In this document: in pieces, positions 59,621 through 64,000 of the stretch | Layout: every line of letters starts with the position of its first letter | Numbering within the stretch: position 1 is the stretch's first letter | From: Pedobacter helvus | GTDB lineage: Bacteria > Bacteroidota > Bacteroidia > Sphingobacteriales > Sphingobacteriaceae | Direction: 5' to 3' | DNA: 64,000 nucleotides | Assembly (NCBI RefSeq): GCF_005925325.1 | Contig: NZ_SRMP01000001.1 | Location: 62,001 to 126,000, forward strand | Notes under the pieces: model-generated | Database searches by the model: none | Told to the model about the DNA's origin: nothing | Seen by the model: only the letters and a program-made list of their open reading frames with translations | Translations under genes and position numbers: made by a program

Positions 59621-60946
59621 TTATTTTTTGTTAGTCCAGCTTTTTAACGTGTGCCCGTAGAAAGCATAAAAAATGAGGTAGACATAGCACGGAACTAGCA
59701 CCCAATAGGCCTCTCTAAGACTGTGATTATCGGCCCAATAACCATAAAACAAAGGCATAATGGCGTTACCGCAAAGTCCCATAATTAATAACGAAGCTCC
59801 AGTTTTGATAAACCTTCCAAGGTTATCCGCAGCCAAAGGCCAAACCCCTGCCCAAATCATAGAATTGGCAAAGCCTAGCAAAACGATAAACCATACAGAA
59901 ATATCGGTTTGATGCCCAAGCAATGTAATTTGACCTGAAAACAAAAGAATACAACAGCTTAACAGTAAGCCCAGCAGTGTACAAATCTTGAGTGCAGTTT
60001 TTTGGGATATTAGCTTCGGAATAAATGTAATCCCCAACAAATAACCTACAATAGTTGCAGTTAAGGTATAAGACGGAAACGTTTTGGCCTCCATGAAATC
60101 CATTCCGTGGTGTGTAGCATAGTTTACGATACTATCTACTGCAATTACTTGAGAACCGACATGAAAGAAAATAGCAATGGCACCTAAAACTAAATGAGGA
60201 AAATCTAGTATGCTATTTTTGCCTGCGTTTGCTGTAGAAATCTCATCCGTTTCGCTATCCGTATCAATTTCTGGTAGTGGCGAATATCTAACAAAAAAGC
60301 CTAAAATTAGCAGCAAAACCGCCACTATTCCGTATGGCATCACCACACGTTGGATCAGCTCATCTAAAGCTGCAGCTTTTTCAAGCCCCTGCATTAACTC
60401 AATTTGCTTAAATAAAGTACTATCTGTTGGTTTTAAAACCACCGCAGAAAATAGTAAAGGCGCTACGATACCAGCCATTTTATTGCAAATCCCCATTACG
60501 CTGAAACGTTGTGCAGCTCTCTCTTTAGCACCCAAGATAGTGATGTAAGGGTTTGCAGCCGTTTGTAAAATCGCTAGACCGATACCTAATGTAAACAATC
60601 CCGTTAGGAAAATACCGTAAGTCCTGGTTAATCCGGCAGGTACAAATAATAACGCACCGATACACATCGCCCAAAAACCAAACATCATCCCTTTTTTAAA
60701 ACCCACCTTTTTGAGTAGATACCCTGCCGGAAGTGACATTACCAAATAGGCGATGTAAAAAGCGAATGCTACCAAATACGACTGGAAGTGGTTAAGCTCG
60801 CAGGCGATTTTAAAGAATGGAATTAGGATGGCATTGATCCATGTTACGAAACCGAAGATGAAGAACAACACCCCTATGATGGAAATAGAAATGAGACTAT
60901 CCCTTTTTGATAAACTGCTTACCTGCACTGCTTTTTGCTGTTCCAT
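59621..60946 (-). CDS. Sugar MFS transporter of the FucP/NagP type
   Basis: 441 residues, 12 predicted helices. LFFIFGFVTWINAILIPFFK at the N-terminus and ILQTAANPYITILGAKERAA are FucP-family signatures (GluP/NagP/FucP). Beside nagA and a GH20 enzyme the likely substrate is N-acetylglucosamine, taken up with protons. Two bases separate it from the GH20 gene. Confidence 0.9.
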   Translation of the reverse strand: MEQQKAVQVSSLSKRDSLISISIIGVLFFIFGFVTWINAILIPFFKIACELNHFQSYLVAFAFYIAYLVMSLPAGYLLKKVGFKKGMMFGFWAMCIGALLFVPAGLTRTYGIFLTGLFTLGIGLAILQTAANPYITILGAKERAAQRFSVMGICNKMAGIVAPLLFSAVVLKPTDSTLFKQIELMQGLEKAAALDELIQRVVMPYGIVAVLLLILGFFVRYSPLPEIDTDSETDEISTANAGKNSILDFPHLVLGAIAIFFHVGSQVIAVDSIVNYATHHGMDFMEAKTFPSYTLTATIVGYLLGITFIPKLISQKTALKICTLLGLLLSCCILLFSGQITLLGHQTDISVWFIVLLGFANSMIWAGVWPLAADNLGRFIKTGASLLIMGLCGNAIMPLFYGYWADNHSLREAYWVLVPCYVYLIFYAFYGHTLKSWTNKK

Positions 60947-60948
60947 GT

Positions 60949-63498
60949 TTATCTATCGTTGAGTTTTGAAACACTACTCCCCTTACCTTGATGATCAAAA
61001 GTTCTAAATACAAGTTGATCGTTTACACTTATTGGCTGCGTATAAACCTGACTTTTCAATGTTGGAATTGAGCCATCCGTAGTATACCTAATTGCAAAAC
61101 CAGGTAGCTGCACATTAGCAGATACTTTACCATTTTCCACCTTTAAACCTGGTGTAGGGATGCGATAATTGAAACCGCCTGCGTAATAATTTAATCGCTT
61201 TAATTCTCGTTTACCTAAGATATTGTAAAAGTTGGAAAGAGAATTCTCGTACAGTTGCTTAGCTTTAGTTCTTTCGTTCTCTTCGGCCCAATCAGGACTT
61301 CTAGACCACGCTCTTTCTGCCAAAGCCAATAATCTTGGCAACAATAAATACTCCAAATTGTCCGTATTTTTGATCGTCTCCGACCATAACTGACCCTGCA
61401 AACCAACAATGTTATTTCTACCTGTTGCCGTAAGCTTTTCCGCTTCCTTCAGTACCTTTTCGCTTAACTGTCTGCCCAGGTAATTCTTCTGCTGATTTTT
61501 TAGATAATCATAAGGGATAAAACTGAATGGTTTATCTAATTCGGTAAAACCGCCCCAATAAAAACCAGGTTCTTCAAATTTCTTGAAATAGGCCATATCA
61601 AAATAGAAAGTACTTACAAAAGAGATGATCACTTTATAATTTCCATTTGCCAAACGATAAGCTAAATCTTCGTTACCTAATAGATTGTTCCATACATTTA
61701 CTTGCACATTTTGGTTACTAAATTTCTCGTTTACCAACCACTTTGACTTACCATTTTCTACAGCTTTTTTCAAGCCTACTTCTTCCCATCCAGACAAATA
61801 AAGACCTTTTTTCTTTAGCATGGCGCTAACTTTACCGAAGTAGTCATCCCAAAGATCTGTCGTGGTTTTAATATTACTACCATTTTGTTTTAATGCGTTA
61901 AACGCCGGCGATTGCTCCCAAACGCCTTTCGGAACTTCATCTCCACCAAAATGGATGGTTTCTAAGGGAGCTCCAGCTTCTTTATACATCTCAATGATAT
62001 CATCAGTCACTGTTTCTAAGAAATTGTAAACTGATGGCAAAGCGACATCTATCACATTATCGTTCCATTTTTGCACAGAACGGTAAACAGACTTATCTTC
62101 CAAATGACGAAGTAAATATTGCTCTGCTGCAGCCTTATCGCCTTTCGCTAAATAGGTCTGATAACGCTTGTCCATTGCTTTGATGGCTGCCCTTGCATGA
62201 CCTGGTGTTTCTATTTCGGGGATTATGCGAATATGCCTTGCTGCCGCATAACGAAGTATTTCTTTAAAATCTTCTTTGCTGTAGTAACCGCTTCCCGGCA
62301 ATTGATCGATATACGGCCCGGATCCATAAGCAGATTGTAAATTACCACCATCGCCTTTAAGGTGGGCACGTTTAGCACCTACGCTAGTCAATTCTGGCAA
62401 AGTTGGGATTTCTAAACGCCAACCTTCATCGTCGTTTAAATGAAAGTGCAAGGTATTGATTTTGTATAAAGCGAATACATCCAACAACTTCAATATTTGT
62501 GCTTTAGGTTGGAAATTTCTAGCTACATCGAGCATAAAACCACGATAGCCAAAACGAGGCGCATCCGTTACATCAACTCCTGTTAAGATTATGCTTTTGT
62601 TCTTATTAGACGCAAATGCAGCAGGATCAATCAAAGTTTTTAACGATTGGATACCATAAAAAGCACCAGCACTGCTACCTGCCTTAATCACAACACCTTT
62701 TTCACTGATGTTTAAAGTATAAGCTTCGTGAGCTGCATCGTTTTTTAGCAAACTAATTGTAGGGTTTGCTTTGCCGAGCTTACTCGCACCAATTTTCTTT
62801 CCGAACAGTTTGCCTATCTCTTGCGCTAATAAATTCGCTTCGCTTTCAAAACCAGGTTCGTAACCAATAGTAACATCTGGAGTTAAGGTTAGTGTTTTAC
62901 CATTCTCTACATATCCAACCGGTGTTGGAAAAACTTTGGTTAATTTACTTTCACTAATATCAGCAATGTTTTGGTTAGCAGTGTAAATCATTTCGGGTGT
63001 AGTTTCCACATCTCCGCCTACCCTAAAAAACTTCTTCTGATCTGGGGGCGCTACAAAAGCCACTGCTTTAAACGGCACAATTTCTTTGCTTTTATCCCAA
63101 ACTAAATAGAAACCTTGCGGCGCATCTGAGGTGTTGACCATCCACGAATTAGAAAGCATTTCGTAGGTTAAGCTCTCCCCTGGTTTCAATCCTCCGAAAT
63201 TTTTAGCCGGCATAAAACAAGACAGATCTCCATTTATATGAGCTACCTCAAAAGGTTGATTGGCTGTTTTAGGAGTAATTACCCTAATGAAGTTAAAGAA
63301 TAGCTTCCAACCTGTTTTAGGTAAAGTTGCCTTACCGACATTTTTAATTGTAAGCACAGACAAGCCCTGTTCATCTTTCAAAAAGTTGTTTTCTAAAGGC
63401 TGCCAAGTAATTGCCAAATCCAAATCGGAATTTTTCTGTTGCTGTGCCAATGCAGCAGAACTTAAAACGCTAAGCAATACGATATAAAGGAACTTCAT
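60949..63498 (-). CDS. Beta-N-acetylhexosaminidase (chitobiase type), GH20
   Basis: 849 residues with signal peptide (MKFLYIVLLSVLSSAALAQ). N-terminal chitobiase/hexosaminidase domain (about 25-170, DLAITWQPLENNFLKDEQ), GH20b domain (about 190-310), GH20 barrel (about 315-730) with catalytic pair Asp520-Glu521 in HFGGDEVPKGVW, and a C-terminal CHB_HEX_C-like domain (GGFNYRIPTPGLKVENGKV). Releases GlcNAc from chitin oligomers in the periplasm or outside. Upstream of the sugar carrier and nagA. Confidence 0.94.
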   Translation of the reverse strand: MKFLYIVLLSVLSSAALAQQQKNSDLDLAITWQPLENNFLKDEQGLSVLTIKNVGKATLPKTGWKLFFNFIRVITPKTANQPFEVAHINGDLSCFMPAKNFGGLKPGESLTYEMLSNSWMVNTSDAPQGFYLVWDKSKEIVPFKAVAFVAPPDQKKFFRVGGDVETTPEMIYTANQNIADISESKLTKVFPTPVGYVENGKTLTLTPDVTIGYEPGFESEANLLAQEIGKLFGKKIGASKLGKANPTISLLKNDAAHEAYTLNISEKGVVIKAGSSAGAFYGIQSLKTLIDPAAFASNKNKSIILTGVDVTDAPRFGYRGFMLDVARNFQPKAQILKLLDVFALYKINTLHFHLNDDEGWRLEIPTLPELTSVGAKRAHLKGDGGNLQSAYGSGPYIDQLPGSGYYSKEDFKEILRYAAARHIRIIPEIETPGHARAAIKAMDKRYQTYLAKGDKAAAEQYLLRHLEDKSVYRSVQKWNDNVIDVALPSVYNFLETVTDDIIEMYKEAGAPLETIHFGGDEVPKGVWEQSPAFNALKQNGSNIKTTTDLWDDYFGKVSAMLKKKGLYLSGWEEVGLKKAVENGKSKWLVNEKFSNQNVQVNVWNNLLGNEDLAYRLANGNYKVIISFVSTFYFDMAYFKKFEEPGFYWGGFTELDKPFSFIPYDYLKNQQKNYLGRQLSEKVLKEAEKLTATGRNNIVGLQGQLWSETIKNTDNLEYLLLPRLLALAERAWSRSPDWAEENERTKAKQLYENSLSNFYNILGKRELKRLNYYAGGFNYRIPTPGLKVENGKVSANVQLPGFAIRYTTDGSIPTLKSQVYTQPISVNDQLVFRTFDHQGKGSSVSKLNDR

Positions 63499-63499
63499 C

Positions 63500-64000
63500 T
63501 TATTTATTGGTTTTACTTCTAGATAATCGTTGAATTAGGAGCTTAATCTTCGCATTTCTCAGTTCGTTTTCCTGATCAAGCTCTGCATCATATAAAGCAT
63601 ATTTATTTAGCTCTATAAATCGTTTGTCAAGTTTTTGAGTATCTAACTTTTTCAATTCGCTGATAATTGTGGGTATTCTTTCAGGATTGAAATTAGGGCT
63701 ATTTAATTCTACTTCTAAGGCAGAATAAGTAAGATACTGAACTCTGATATCTGCCATTAGACGATAGTGCTCAAACTCCGCTTTGCCTTTTGAAGGCTTT
63801 AATTCATATAACTGTTTTGAAGCAAGTTTTGCACTATCTAACAGTTGGTTTACGCTTACATTTTTATTGCTTACTGCGCCTTGAGTGATTTCATATGGAG
63901 CTTTTGTCAAGGCATCCCAAAAAGTTTTGCTCTGAGCTTCGTCAAATCCATAGTTTTTAAAACTATAATTTCTAGCGAACTGAGCGATATCCAATGGCTG
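63500..64000 (-). CDS. C-terminal part of an unidentified protein of the amino-sugar operon
   Basis: The frame is open to the window edge, so only the last 166 residues are seen (QPLDIAQFARNYSFKNYGFD to the end RLSRSKTNK); an apparent start at 63994 is a TTG and not credible. The visible part is almost all helix, like the C-terminal helical domains of some large glycoside hydrolases (GH115 or DUF4838 types), but I cannot assign it. One base from the GH20 start. Confidence 0.55.
   Translation of the reverse strand, partial: QPLDIAQFARNYSFKNYGFDEAQSKTFWDALTKAPYEITQGAVSNKNVSVNQLLDSAKLASKQLYELKPSKGKAEFEHYRLMADIRVQYLTYSALEVELNSPNFNPERIPTIISELKKLDTQKLDKRFIELNKYALYDAELDQENELRNAKIKLLIQRLSRSKTNK

Overview
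The window reads as a chromosomal segment of an AT-rich Bacteroidota bacterium, most probably Sphingobacteriaceae and Pedobacter-like. Evidence includes Bacteroidetes-type promoters (TTTG, about 19-20 bases, TAnnTTTG), little sign of Shine-Dalgarno use, a CzcA-type RND pump fused to its own TolC-like channel, DUF3822-rsmD-coaD synteny, GH20/NagA/FucP-type amino-sugar genes, and intergenic palindromes typical of this group. I see no rRNA, tRNA, CRISPR array, prophage or insertion sequence. The genus assignment is inferred from family recognition, not from a search.

Layout. 1-5.3 kb: heavy-metal efflux operon (adaptor, pump-channel fusion, small lipoprotein). 5.5-14.2 kb: housekeeping genes (DUF3822, rsmD, coaD, an ECF sigma pair, Nudix, pyrE, an MFS carrier). 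14.3-18 kb: clpB and an outer-membrane barrel. 18.1-20.8 kb: arsenic resistance operon with two matching ArsR operators. 20.8-24.1 kb: an uncharacterised membrane/redox cluster under a GbsR/MarR-type regulator. 24.2-30.5 kb: orphan receiver, DUF1456, DEAD-like helicase, YkuK, porin and Amt. 30.9-35.8 kb: stress and polyphosphate region (YtxH-like, PA2169-type, ppx, ppk1, histone H1-like). 35.9-40.1 kb: YajQ, GNAT, GH43, a conserved unknown and the RNase P RNA. 40.1-49.2 kb: lipoproteins, suhB-lgt, nitronate monooxygenase and an L,D-transpeptidase. 49.2-57.6 kb: complete histidine operon hisG-D-C-B-H-A-orf-F-IE. 57.6-64 kb: a CBM9-like protein, then nagA, a sugar MFS carrier, GH20 and a truncated gene at the window edge.

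The most notable signals are regulatory or structural. A His-rich leader peptide (6 His in 19 residues) sits between a good promoter and hisG, suggesting attenuation in a phylum where this is little studied. The his operon is studded with palindromic repeats, and some of them encode the ends of proteins (HisD C-terminus, HisB N-terminus, the C-terminus of the small membrane protein between hisA and hisF). Several genes have a TAnnTTTG box 3-7 bases before the start codon, which predicts leaderless or nearly leaderless mRNAs; the spacing at rnpB, whose 5' end can be judged from its P1 helix, calibrates this. The ars operators, the GbsR palindromes and a family of structured repeats with conserved ends but different internal stems can all be read directly.

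Genes work together in clear units: metal export (1-3), arsenate reduction and arsenite export (arsR, DUF6428, arsC-like, acr3), polyphosphate turnover (ppk1 and ppx), all steps of histidine synthesis from PRPP, and conversion of chitin-derived oligosaccharides to glucosamine-6-phosphate (GH20, transporter, NagA).
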